Shown: positions 39,901-48,412, counted from the first letter of the stretch. The stretch: 64,000 bases of DNA from Pelecanus crispus (GCF_030463565.1 NC_134654.1:17561702-17625701), one strand, 5' to 3'. Translations and numbers: made by a program. Notes: generated from the sequence alone by a model not told the origin.

Positions 39901-42900
39901 CTCGCTGTGATTGGTGGCTGGGAGGTGTGCTGTGATTGGTGGGGGCGTGGTGTCCTGTCTGCTGCGATTGGGCAGAGGCAGCTGCTCGCCACTGGGATTG
40001 GAGGGAGTTGTCTCTGGCTGGATCAGAGGGAGACTGATTGCCTTCGCTGTGATTGGTGGGAGGTGGGTCTGCCTTTCTGTGATTGGTGGGAGCTGTGTCC
40101 CTTCTGCTGTGATTGGTGGGAGCCTTGGTACTTGTGGTTGGTGGGAGGCAGGCGTGCTCCGCTGTGATTGGTGGGAGCCTTGTTTTCCCTCTTCCCTCCT
40201 GCCCGTGATTGGTGGTGGGAGGCAGGCATGCTCTGCTGTGATTGGCAGAGGCCGTGGCCCCCGGGCTGTGATTGGTGGGGAGCTGCCGGAGGCCGCGCTG
40301 CAGGCAGGGGAGTGCGGGCAGCCCCCGGCGGCAGGCAGGGAGCTGGCTGGGGGGAGAGGGGCCCGCGCGCTAATTAATGCCTGTGCTAAACGAGAGCCCC
40401 GCAATTACCCCCGGGGCGGGGGGCCGCCCCCCCCCCCGCCCTGCCCGCAGGGTGCCCCCGCAGCCTGCCCGCCTCCCCCGGGGCGGCCCCGCCGGAGGGG
40501 CAGCGCCTGCTGCCCGCCGCTGCCCGCTCCTCCGACTGCCTGCACCGCGGGGCGGGCGGCCGCATCCTGCTGCTGCTCTGCAACACGGCGGGCGCCGGTG
40601 CCCAGCTCGCCAGGTACCTGCCCGCCCCGCCTGCGCTTCGCCGGCGCGCCGCCCTCCCTCCCCTCCGGCCCCCCGGCGGGAGGGGGCGCGGGGGTGTCCC
40701 CCCTCAGCCCGGTGTCCCCCGCTGTCCCCAGGTTTGGGCCACCGCTGGTGCTGCGGGAGGAGCGGGGCGTCTCCTGGGAGCAGCTCCAGCAGAGCATCCT
40801 GGCCCAGCTGCGGGCCCTGCTGCGGGGAGAGGTGCGGGCACAGGTGAGCTGGAGCGGGGGACGCCGCCGTCCCCTCCTGCGGACACGCTCGGCCGGGGCT
40901 GCTGGCACCTGCTGGCACCGTGGCGGTGGCAGGGCGGGAGCCAAGGGTGGCCGTGGTGGAGCTGTGGGTGGCCGTGGTGGCCCCGTGGGTGGTTTCATTG
41001 TCGTTACAGGTGGCCACAGTGTCACCATTGGTGGCCACAGTGTCACCACGGCTGCCCGCAGTGCCACACAGCTCCCACGGCAGAGCCTCCCCAGCCCGAC
41101 CGCCCTCCCCAGTGTCCGGGTGCCACCGTCCCACGGGCACTGGTGTCCCCATGCTGCCCCTTTGCCCCTCAGCTACACCACAGCCAGCGGGACAGCTCAT
41201 CACCCAGCTCCACGTCCACGTCCCCACGGGCGTGCCCTGTCAGCCTGGCCACAGGGACCAAAGAAATCTGATTTTGGGGTTTTTTTTTGTCCTGTGTCAC
41301 AAAGCACGGTTCTCGCCGGGTGATGCCAGAGGGTGGGGGGGCTCTGCCCCCAACCAGCTCCACAGCCCCCTCTCCCCTTGCAGGGCGTGGGAGCCCTCTT
41401 CCGCATCCGCCTGGCTGGGGGCTCGGCCCCCTGCGCCTACCTGTCCCCACAGGACCCCCGCCCTCTCTGCCACCCCGCCGTCGACAGGTAAGGGCAGCCG
41501 CAGGGATGGGATTGTCCCCAGACTGTCCCCTCGTTCCCTGGGGGTGGCCACAGTGTCCCTGTGAGTGGTTGTGTAAGCGCCGTGGCTGGCCAAAGGTGTC
41601 CCTGTGGCTGGCCAAAGGTGTCCCTGTAGCTGGCCACAGTGTCACCATGGGTGGCCAGTGGTGTCACCATGGATGGCTACAGGTGGCCACCCCGCTCACC
41701 AGGGACTGGGTCCCCAGCCCTGTGTCCCAGCCATAGGTGCTGCTTGGGGAGGTGATGGACATCTCCACCTGCCACCATGGGTTGGCAAGGAGGTGGCCCA
41801 CGGGGACGGGGGGTTTTGGGGGACTGTCACCTCATTCTTGTCCCCAGAGCGCTGCAGCTGAGCGGGGCAGGCGGCCCTCCCCATGTGAAGCTGACGGTGG
41901 AGTGGGACGTGAGCACCAAAGAGCGGTGAGTCCCTTGCATCCAGGGTGAGTCCCTTGCATCCAGGGTGGGGGGACACCTGAGCACCCCGGTCACCCTCCC
42001 TGACCACCCCGGTGTCGTGTCCCCCACCCCTCCCACGCAGCCTTTTCGGCAACATCCAGGAGGAGGTGGTGCAGGACGCAGAGAGCGTGCAGCTGCAGCA
42101 GCAAGCACACCGGCAGCAGCACAGCTGCACGCTGGACGAGTGCTTCCAGCTCTACACCAAGGAGGAGCAGGTATGGGGCACCCTGCCAACCGTGCGGGCA
42201 GCGGGCACCCTGCCCACACCCTGCCCGCAGCCGGCAGAGCCGCTGCCGCCGAGGGCAAGCCCTGCCAGTTGGCAGTGCCGGGGGTGGCTTTGGAGGTGGT
42301 AGGGGGGTGTTGGGGAGGAAGGTGGCTGTGGCATGTGGTGTCCCCAGCTGGCCCCGGACGACGCCTGGCGCTGCCCGCACTGCAAGGTGCCCCAGCAGGG
42401 CACAGTGAAGCTGAGCCTCTGGACGCTGCCCGACATCCTCATCATCCACCTCAAGCGCTTTCGCCAGGTGGCTGAGCACCGGCACAAACTCACCACGCTG
42501 GTGAGGTTCCCCCTGCGGGGTCTCGACATGGCCCCCCACGTGGCACCACGGGGCCCAGCTGGTGGGCAGCTGTTGGGGCACTGGGCACCCTGGCAGCCCC
42601 CCCTCTGCCTGCCCCCGAGCTGCCCCCGCGACTACCTCTACGACCTGTACGCCGTCTGCAACCACCACGGCAGCATGCAGGGCGGCCACTACACCGGTGA
42701 GTGCGGGGGGTGCGTGGGGGGGGCTCGGGGCGTGGAAGCGGGGCGGGGGGCACTGCAGGGTTGTGCCGTGGGGCAGGGTGTGGGGTTTGCGGGGGCACTG
42801 CAGGGGGTGTGCCGTGGGGCAGAGCATGGGGTTTGGGGGTACTGCAAGGGGTGTAGCGTGGGGCAGGGCAGCGGGGTGGCACTTCGGGGGCATGGCATGG

Positions 42901-45380
42901 GTTTGGGGGGCACAACATGGGGTTAGGGGGCCATGTCAGGGGGATATGCTGTGGGGCACGGTGTGGGTTTGGGGGGGGACCTTGGGAATCTGCTGTGGGG
43001 GGTATGGCATGGAGTTGGGGGGCACCTCGCAGGTATCTGCTATGGGGCACAGCACAGGGGAGCTGGGGCGCAGGGGACACGCAGGATGGTGTTACAGCGA
43101 CACCAGGGCAGGCACTGCACTGGGAGTGCCCCCCAGCAGCGTCCTGCACCCCCAGGCCGTCCCCGTGCCGTGGGGGAGGGCAGAGCCCACGTCCCCCCTC
43201 ACCCCTTGTGTTCCCCCTCACCCCCTGCCCCCAGCCTACTGCTGCAACGCCCTGGACGGGAGGTGGTACAGCTACGACGACAGCAGGGTGGAGGGGGTGC
43301 AGGAGGCGGAGGTGAGCACCCGCAGCGCCTACATCCTCTTCTACCAGCGCCGCAATGCCGTGCCCACATGGTCGGCCGGCAGCTCCATCAGGGGTGAGCA
43401 CCCCCCCTCCCTGCCTGCACCCCGACAGCAACTGGGTGCCCTGAGGCCACCGCCCCGGGCACGTGTGGCACAGCCGAGCGCACACACGGGTACACACAGC
43501 GTGGTACACGTGCATGCAGCAGGGCCAAACGTGTGTGCGTTCAGCATGTGCGCACGCAGTGCGTGGTGTGCGCACGGAGCACAGCTGCATGCATGCACAG
43601 TATGGTGTGCGTGCACACACGCAGTGCACTGATGCGTGTGCATGCGGTATGGCGTGTGCATACAGCACAGCTGCATACACACGCATGCACACCCGTGTGT
43701 GGACAGTATGCCAGGCACACGCACACGCGCACAACATAGCTAAGTGTGCACACATGCACATCTGCCTGTGCACATCAGCACACACGGTGTTGTGCGCACA
43801 CAGCACAGCCAAATGCGCACACTTGCAGACACGCGCTTGAACAGTGGTGGGTGCACATGCACAGTCACGCAGCACAGGTGAGCGCACGCGCATGCACGCA
43901 GTATGGTACGTGCATATGCTGCAGAGCCAAATGCCGCATGCGTTCAGCACAGTGTGTGCACACAGCGCAGCTGCATGCACACGCATGCACACGGACACGG
44001 ATGCACACCCGTGCATGGGCAGTACAGCAGGCAGGTACACACACACAGTACAGCCAAGTGTCCACATGTGCGCGTGCATGCCACGCACACCGGCGTGCGG
44101 TGTTGTGGACACACGGCACACGAACAGGCACACGTGCGCACAGGCACACAGCCCAGCCAAGTGCACACATGTGCACAGATATGGGCGTGCAGTCGTGCAG
44201 CGCAGCTGGCGTGTGGCATTGCAGGTGCACGCACGCCTGCGTGCTTGGAACCGCAGCCACGTAGCATACAACACGGCGTGCTCACACCCACCACGCGGTT
44301 GTGCACACGCACATGTATGTGTGTGCACGCACAGATGCACGCACGGCTGGTCGCAGCCCCGTGCTCCCCCATCGCTGAGTGCCCCGGGGCGCGGGCGCAG
44401 CGGGACCCCTCGCCCCGCAGCCCGGCCCAGCCTCCCGCTCCCCGCAGGCTCCACGGCCTCCTCGCTCTCGGATCACTGGCTGGCCCGCCTGGGCGGCAGC
44501 GTGCGGGACGCCGCGGCCTGGCGTCCCTCGGCCACCCAGCCCTCCCCCCCTGGCACCCCTGATGCCACCGCCGCCCCGGAGAAAGGTGATGCTGAGGACC
44601 CCCTCCCCACCCCAGCACGCCGGGGTGGCTCCTGCCTCCTCCCAACTTATTTTTTTCATTGCAGGTGGCTTCGAGGCCAGGCCCTTGGTGCGGGGCGTGC
44701 AGGGCCGCAGCCTCAGCGTCAAGCTCTCGCCCGCCAGCGGCCCCCCCAGGGCCATGCTGCCGCGCTGGTCCTTCGCCGGCAAGGAGCGGGGCCGGCCGGG
44801 GGTCCCGGGGGAGCTGGTAGCCTACCTGGAGTCAGGGCGCCGGCCCCGCTGCACCCGCCGTGCCCTCCTCCCGCTCGGCACGGGTGGGGAGAGTGGCCCC
44901 GGCGCCTCCCTGGTCCCCAGCCCCGTGCCAGCTGGCCCCCCAAAACAGCCCGGCAAGGGGCAGGAGGAGCCGGGCGCCCCCCGAGCCCCCCGTCGGCCCC
45001 TCCGTGTGCCCCTGCTGCGGCGAGCTGCCAGTGCCGGCGCGGAGGGGGCCCTGCGCCTGCCCCCCAAAAGCCAGAGCAGCCCGGGGAGGAGCGGGGAGGG
45101 AACGGGGGGGCTCCGCCACCCCGGGCTGCCGCGACCGGAGGGGGACGCAGGTGTCCCCCCGGCACAGCTGTCCCCCAGCCCGGCGGCCGTGGTGCGCTCG
45201 CAGAGTTCGGCCAGCCCGCCCCTGCGCCCCGAGGGGGGCCTGCGGCGCTCGGCCTCGCTGGGCAGGGGCGCAGGGGGGGCCCCCCGGCCTGCCCAGGGTC
45301 CCCCCGGGGCCACACTGCAGCGGGGATGGCAGCCCACGGGCTCGCTGTGCCGGGCAGCCGTGCCCGAGTCCAGCTTCTGA
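27447..45380 (+). CDS. USP43: USP43 ubiquitin-specific protease, complete, 15 coding exons, 1,021 residues
   Basis: The exons are 27447-27968, 30978-31118, 35339-35439, 39056-39148, 39439-39574, 39647-39770, 40451-40613, 40732-40843, 41384-41487, 41848-41925, 42041-42170, 42348-42696, 43235-43393, 44448-44585 and 44665-45380. All are GT-AG and in phase, ending PESSF-TGA. The Cys box [19 protein letters not shown] puts the nucleophile at C116. The His box GGHYTAYC gives H682, and the YDD motif gives D699/D700. Finger-type CxxC pairs occur at TCPHC and RCPHC. The human protein is about 1,120 residues; most of the deficit is in the C-terminal tail. The N-terminus is Gly/Arg-rich. The family is a USP deubiquitinase; human USP43 is reported to act on histone H2B. 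The ATG at 27,447 was chosen for its purine at -3 and for placing the conserved region at a family-like distance. Confidence 0.96.
28800..28935 (+). repeat. A-rich and T-rich simple sequence in USP43 intron 1
   Basis: A run of about 15-17 A with interrupted A/C sequence (28,806-28,850) is followed at 28,919 by a run of about 13 T. I see no SINE body attached. Confidence 0.7.
29158..29232 (+). repeat. two-copy tandem duplication, 45-bp period
   Basis: The segment around ggttaaaat-n-gcacagatg and ttggggttt occurs at about 29,158 and again at about 29,203 with a few mismatches. It lies in USP43 intron 1, which otherwise holds GC-rich unique sequence. Confidence 0.7.
30978..31118 (+). CDS. USP43: USP43 exon 2 (residues 175-221)
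   Basis: The acceptor tcttgcag is followed by [20 protein letters not shown] and [14 protein letters not shown]. The QHDALEFL motif is typical of USP domains. The donor is gtgggt. Confidence 0.96.
33669..34027 (+). repeat. CR1 LINE 3' fragment, sense to USP43
   Basis: The sequence follows the CR1 3' part: ctccctacaactacctgaaa, aggaaaaatttctttacgg, gctgcccagagaggtggtgg, and a 3' end reading aaaggtcttttccaacctaa, then gattctatgattctatg. It is 5'-truncated and lies in USP43 intron 2. Clear preservation suggests a relatively young copy. Confidence 0.95.
34220..34380 (+). repeat. minisatellite, unit about 10-25 bp (ggtgctgtgcctggg)
   Basis: Repeated ggtgctgtgctgggg / ggtgctgtgccaggg / ggtgccgtgcctggg units lie in USP43 intron 2. 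Copies are imperfect. Confidence 0.75.
35339..35439 (+). CDS. USP43: USP43 exon 3 (residues 222-255)
   Basis: The acceptor ccccatag is followed by a variable [13 protein letters not shown] stretch, then the conserved [13 protein letters not shown]. The donor is gtgagc and an Arg codon is split across the junction. Confidence 0.95.
36497..37449 (+). repeat. CR1 LINE fragment, about 950 bp, sense to USP43
   Basis: It starts with ggtgtccctcaagggcccat (the PQG-PxLGP region of CR1 reverse transcriptase) and passes gagaaggacctggggatact and gcccagaaagcccatcagat. It ends in tccctcccaacccaaaccat and a degenerate tctgtggttctat tail. The reading frame is broken by many indels. It lies in USP43 intron 3. 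Confidence 0.93.
37830..37920 (+). repeat. A-rich simple sequence in USP43 intron 3
   Basis: A 90-bp A-rich stretch (aataaaaaggaggaaaaaaa and similar) stands out in GC-rich DNA. I see no associated element. Confidence 0.6.
39056..39148 (+). CDS. USP43: USP43 exon 4 (residues 255-286)
   Basis: The acceptor tttcacag and donor gtgagc frame [20 protein letters not shown] and then [10 protein letters not shown]. This carries the first CxxC pair of the USP fingers subdomain. Confidence 0.96.
39439..39574 (+). CDS. USP43: USP43 exon 5 (residues 286-331)
   Basis: The acceptor gtccccag and donor gtaacg frame [20 protein letters not shown] and then [19 protein letters not shown]. It matches the ubiquitin-like insertion region of USP43. 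Confidence 0.95.
39647..39770 (+). CDS. USP43: USP43 exon 6 (residues 332-373)
   Basis: The acceptor cccgcag and donor gtaccg frame [20 protein letters not shown] and end [13 protein letters not shown]. It follows a short 72-bp intron. Confidence 0.94.
39824..40283 (-). repeat. array of 14 inverted CCAAT-box-like units in USP43 intron 6
   Basis: The unit reads gctgtgattggtgggag on the + strand and so contains CCAAT on the - strand. Copies lie near 39,824, 39,875, 39,907, 39,931, 39,961, 39,991, 40,047, 40,077, 40,108, 40,132 (degenerate, gttgg), 40,162, 40,202, 40,235 and 40,266. Spacing is about 22-56 bp and thirteen keep ATTGG. The array fills most of a 680-bp intron. CCAAT is the NF-Y core motif. 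Confidence 0.9.
40451..40613 (+). CDS. USP43: USP43 exon 7 (residues 373-427)
   Basis: The acceptor cccgcag follows a C-rich tract. The frame reads [20 protein letters not shown] and continues to the conserved [16 protein letters not shown]. The donor is gtacct. The Pro/Ala-rich first half is poorly conserved. Confidence 0.92.
40732..40843 (+). CDS. USP43: USP43 exon 8 (residues 427-464)
   Basis: The acceptor tgtccccag and donor gtgagc frame [20 protein letters not shown] and then [17 protein letters not shown]. Confidence 0.95.
40925..41060 (+). repeat. minisatellite in USP43 intron 8 (ggtggccacagtgtcacca)
   Basis: Imperfect copies of ggtggccgtggtgg and ggtggccacagtgtcacca occur in tandem. 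A related array lies in the next intron. Confidence 0.75.
41384..41487 (+). CDS. USP43: USP43 exon 9 (residues 465-499)
   Basis: The acceptor ccttgcag and donor gtaagg frame [20 protein letters not shown] and then [14 protein letters not shown]. Confidence 0.95.
41530..41695 (+). repeat. minisatellite in USP43 intron 9 (ctggccaaaggtgtccctgt)
   Basis: About seven imperfect units of ggtggccacagtgtccctgt / ctggccaaaggtgtccctgt lie in tandem. They are clearly related to the array in intron 8. Confidence 0.8.
41848..41925 (+). CDS. USP43: USP43 exon 10 (residues 499-525)
   Basis: The acceptor tgtccccag is followed by [20 protein letters not shown] and VSTKE, ending two bases into an Arg codon at a donor gtgagt. 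That donor belongs to a 20-bp tandem duplication. Confidence 0.94.
41926..41965 (+). repeat. USP43: perfect 20-bp tandem duplication of a splice donor
   Basis: The 20-mer gtgagtcccttgcatccagg occurs twice head to tail at 41,926 and 41,946, giving two identical donors. The first keeps frame with exon 11. Use of the second would place TGA directly after the split Arg codon. Confidence 0.95.
42041..42170 (+). CDS. USP43: USP43 exon 11 (residues 525-568)
   Basis: The acceptor ccacgcag and donor gtatgg frame [20 protein letters not shown] and end [17 protein letters not shown]. The C-T-L-x-E-C-F motif is typical of the USP domain. Confidence 0.96.
42348..42696 (+). CDS. USP43: USP43 exon 12 (residues 569-685)
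   Basis: The acceptor tgtccccag is followed by [20 protein letters not shown], then [18 protein letters not shown], and the frame ends [12 protein letters not shown] at the donor gtgagt. It carries the second CxxC pair and the catalytic His (CAC at 42,687). It is a single long open exon of 349 bp. Confidence 0.96.
42735..43060 (+). repeat. G-rich minisatellite in USP43 intron 12
   Basis: Imperfect copies of ggggcagggtgtggggtttg, each followed by a gggggcactgcagggg-type segment, recur every 35-60 bp. The + strand is strongly G-rich, so the transcript may form G-quadruplexes. Confidence 0.8.
43235..43393 (+). CDS. USP43: USP43 exon 13 (residues 685-738)
   Basis: The acceptor cccccag and donor gtgagc frame [20 protein letters not shown] and end [11 protein letters not shown]. 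It holds the catalytic Asp motif YDD and the end of the USP domain. Confidence 0.96.
43460..44345 (+). repeat. CA/TG/CG alternating purine-pyrimidine array in USP43 intron 13
   Basis: Nearly 900 bp of irregular gcacacacgcatgcacac-type sequence alternates purine and pyrimidine with frequent CG. It fills most of intron 13. ORFs across it on both strands, with Cys/His/Ala/Thr-rich translations, are artefacts of the repeat. Confidence 0.9.
44448..44585 (+). CDS. USP43: USP43 exon 14 (residues 738-784)
   Basis: The acceptor ccccgcag is followed by [20 protein letters not shown] and a Pro/Ser-rich variable tail. The donor is gtgatg. SSLSDHWL is conserved in the family. Confidence 0.93.
44665..45380 (+). 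CDS. USP43: USP43 exon 15, terminal coding exon (residues 784-1021)
   Basis: The acceptor cattgcag is followed by [20 protein letters not shown], then [12 protein letters not shown] and [15 protein letters not shown] long Pro/Arg/Gly-rich disordered tail follows, ending PESSF. The end motif and the LxRGVxGRS block match the family; the middle is shorter than in mammals. Confidence 0.94.
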
Positions 45381-46070
45381 GCCACGGCCGGTGGGCATCC
45401 ACGGCCGGTGGGCATCCCCACCTGGGGCAGCCCAAACAGGGGCTCCTGAACGGCGGCCAGCCCAAACTGGGGGCTCCCAAACTGGGGGTGTCTCAACCCA
45501 AGGGCTCCTGAACAAGGGGATCCCAAACAAGGGCATCCCGAAGCAGGGTCATCCTGAACCAGGAATATCCATCTCAGCCTGGGGGCATGCCAAAGCAGGA
45601 CATCCCGACCTGGGGGCTCCCGAACCAGAGGCTCCCAAACGAGGGCATCTGGGTCATCCCAACCCAGGGGCTCCCAAGCTGGGCATCCCAAACGGGGAGC
45701 TTCCCGAACCAGAGGTTCCTAAATCAGGGTATCCATCCCAACCCAGGGTCATTCCAAACTGGGTCATCCCAACCCAGGGGCATCCTGAACCGGGGGCACC
45801 ACCGCTCACCTCCCTGTGCCCCTTCCCAGGGAGCGGGCGGGCAGGCGCGGGCTCCCCAGCTCCACCAGCTCCAAGACGCGAGAGTATTTATTGTACCGGG
45901 AGAGTTTTATTCAGAGACGCTTTTTGTTTTCTAAAAGGCGACTATTTGGGGGGGGGCAGGCGGGTCCCCCACACCACGGTCTATGCAATACGTGATTCCT
46001 CCAGCCAGCTTTTGTACGCAGGGGCTGCGGCCCCACCGCCGGCGGTTTCTATTAAAGACACGTGAAAGGA
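45381..46070 (+). other. USP43: USP43 3' UTR with a ~16-bp tandem array
   Basis: Immediately after the stop, ccacggccggtgggcat is duplicated. From about 45,400 to 45,800 about 25 imperfect copies of a ~16-bp unit (gggcatcccaaaccag-like) follow. The UTR ends beyond the ATTAAA at 46,051. No coding continuation is evident. Confidence 0.7.
46051..46056 (+). promoter_or_regulatory. USP43: USP43 polyadenylation signal ATTAAA
   Basis: ATTAAA follows ggcggtttct and is the best signal within 700 bp of the stop codon. It is a common variant hexamer. No transcript evidence is available here. Confidence 0.6.
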
Positions 46071-46389
46071 GCCCCGTGCGGTGCCTGAGGGCAGCGTCCA
46101 TCCCAGGGGATATATCCAGGGGGTGGGGAAGGGCTTTGTGTCCCATCGCTGGTAGCCACAGTACTGTGGTGTGCGCTGTGCCCCAGCACGGTGGGGACCA
46201 GCCTGGGAGTGGGGCTTGGTGGGGGCAGTGCTGGCTGGACCCTGCCCTGGGGTGGTGTCCGCGTGCCTGGTGGGAGATCCTGGGGGTGCTGGCAGCACCA
46301 AGCACATCAGTCATGGTACCACGCGTCTGTGCCCACCAAGGCAGAGAAAGGGGATGTCCAGAGAAACTTTGTGCAGCCACAGCAGGAAG

Positions 46390-46620
46390 CAGGGATGGAG
46401 GTGGAGGAGGTGGGATCAAGGTGGAGATGGAGGAGACAGGTAGAGGCAGAAGTGGAGGAGAGGAAGAGCGTGCTGGAGGTAGACATGGAGATGGAGGTGG
46501 GTGTGGAGGTGGAGGAGATGAAGGTGGAAGTGGAGGAGGTAGGGGTGGATGAGGTGGTACAGAGACAGAGGAAGTAGGACTGGGTTGAGGTGGAAGAGGA
46601 GGAGGAGATGACAGTGGAGG
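46390..46620 (+). repeat. purine-rich GGA/GGT simple repeat
   Basis: The + strand is mainly purine, built on ggtggaggagg / gatggaggtgg units. A mirror-like purine strand of this kind can form triplex (H-DNA). Confidence 0.85.
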
Positions 46621-47721
46621 AGACTGACTGTTGCTGGAGGGCTGCCCCAGGCTAAGGCCCTTGCTGTGCCACCACTAGTGCCATGGCTATGACCCTGCTT
46701 TGCAGCAGGGGACAAACGTGGGTTTGGCACCCATGCGTCACCCAGGTAAGCAGCATCCCTGCACATAGCAGGTTCCCCAGGGCACTGACCATGGGATGCC
46801 AGTGGTCACAGGATGTGATCAGCCATGGCATGTCCCTGAATATGGGATGTCACCAGCCATGCAGTGCCATGGCATGCCAGTGTCCATGGGGTGCCATGCA
46901 TGGGGGTCAGCTGGGAGGGATGACCATGCTGGTCATTGCCAAAGGCTCTTGGATTTGGAGGGTTGGTAGGTGCTCCGAGAGATGCTGTTGGGTGGGGGCA
47001 TTTTGGTGCCACCCTTACGACCCAGCCTGAACATCTGAGACCTTCTGGCTCCCTGCAAAGTCCAGAGCACCCAAGTGTCCCTGACACCCTCCTGGAACAG
47101 GTCCCAGAGCTGCTGGTGTCAGAGGTGGCCCTGGGGCTCCTGGTGGCATGTCATGTGCTGCAGAACCCCAGCAGTTCTTGTACCCCACGAGTGCCCCCCC
47201 CCCCCCCCCCCCGCCTTGCCTCTGGTGCATAGCACCAGCTTCGGGGTTCTGGGGGAGCAGTGCTGAGCCCAGGGATTGCACAGGGTCTGCTTGGGTGTGC
47301 AACACTTTCCAGCTGTGCAACCTTTTTTGGGGTGAGGGATTTCCAATGTCCCCTCCACCAGAGGGGCCCCCAGGCTGTGGACACCCCCAACAATGTGCCC
47401 AGCATAGGCAGAGCACCTTACCTCCCCTGGCACCTGCGCCTGCCTGCAGGCGTGATGGCCCAGAGGTGCCTCCATGCCTTCCCAGGCAGCAGCATCCCCC
47501 GGAGCATCCCCTCGCCATGCCCCATGGACATGCTCCTCTGTACCCTGCAAAGCGGGATCCCGGCCCCAACCCCATCCCACCAGGCTGGGGGATGCTCTGG
47601 TGCCATACAACCCCATCCACTGCCTGGCCAACCCACCGAGTGGGATTCCCCTCCGCGCACACACTGCTCAGCCCCAAAATGCAGGCAAGGACCTGCCGCA
47701 ACTGGGTTGGTGCCCACCCCA

Positions 47722-48300
47722 GGTTTGAGACCACCCCAAATCTGGACTGGGACCACCCCAAATCCAGGCTGAGACCATCCCAGGCCTGACACTGCCTCAT
47801 CCCTTGGGACCACGGTAGCCCACATAGAGCAAACCTCATCATTTTATCACCCAAACCCCCATTAAACCCCATTTCCTACAGCAAAGCGCCCACCAAGAGT
47901 CCATGTACTAAATCCCATCAGTGGCCACCAACCCAGCCTGAGACCACCCAAAATCCAGGCTGGGACCACCCCAAGCCTGGTGCTGCCCCATCCCATGGGA
48001 CCAGGACCACGACAGGCTGCACAAAGCAAAACCCCATCATTTTACCACCCAAACCCTCATTAAACCCCATTTCCTACAGCAAAGCGCCCTCAGTGTTCGA
48101 GGTCCTAGATGCATCAGTGGGCACCAATCCAGGCTGGAACCACCCCAAATCTGGGCTAGGATGACCCCAAACCTGGGCTAGGATGACCCCATGTCTGGCG
48201 CTGCCTCACCCCATGGGATCAGGACCCCAACAGCCAGCACAGACCCCCACCCCACCATTTTACCCCCCCAACCCTCATCCAACCTCACACCCTCCCGCCA
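47722..48300 (+). repeat. three tandem copies of a ~200-bp unit
   Basis: The segment attaaaccccatttcctaca, followed by gcaaagcgccc, occurs at 47,861 and again 198 bp later, identical over 32 bp. A third, more diverged copy ends near 48,300. Each unit begins with gaccaccccaaatccaggct-like sub-repeats. Confidence 0.88.
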
Positions 48301-48406
48301 AACACCCCCACTGCCGCTGCCATGGCCAGGCACAGCGCTGCCAGTGCCAGCAGGCATTAACCAAACGCCAGCGCTGCCGGGCAGGTCACAGCGAGTGGCA
48401 CACGGA

Positions 48407-48412
48407 TTTATT
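48407..48412 (-). promoter_or_regulatory. ARHGAP44: ARHGAP44 polyadenylation signal AATAAA
   Basis: TTTATT on the + strand reads AATAAA on the - strand, about 750 bp after the stop codon. It is followed by GTG/TGTG-containing sequence. Confidence 0.6.

Larger units (their letters stand above)
46071..48385. other. convergent USP43-ARHGAP44 intergenic interval
   Basis: This short gap lies between two 3' ends. It contains a purine-rich tract (46,390-46,620), a run of 19 C (47,194-47,212) and three tandem ~200-bp units (47,722-48,300). I find no gene. Confidence 0.75.

Noticed and set aside
39911-41323. 470-codon + strand ORF over USP43 introns 6-8
   Set aside because: It reads the CCAAT array as WxVIGG repeats and passes the exons out of frame.
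42490-44454. 654-codon - strand ORF
   Set aside because: It runs antisense through USP43 exons and the CA/TG array. The Cys/His/Ala-rich product reflects the repeat.
43844-45511. 555-codon + strand ORF
   Set aside because: It crosses the CA/TG array and then USP43 exons 14-15 in the wrong frame. The true frame ends PESSF at 45,380.
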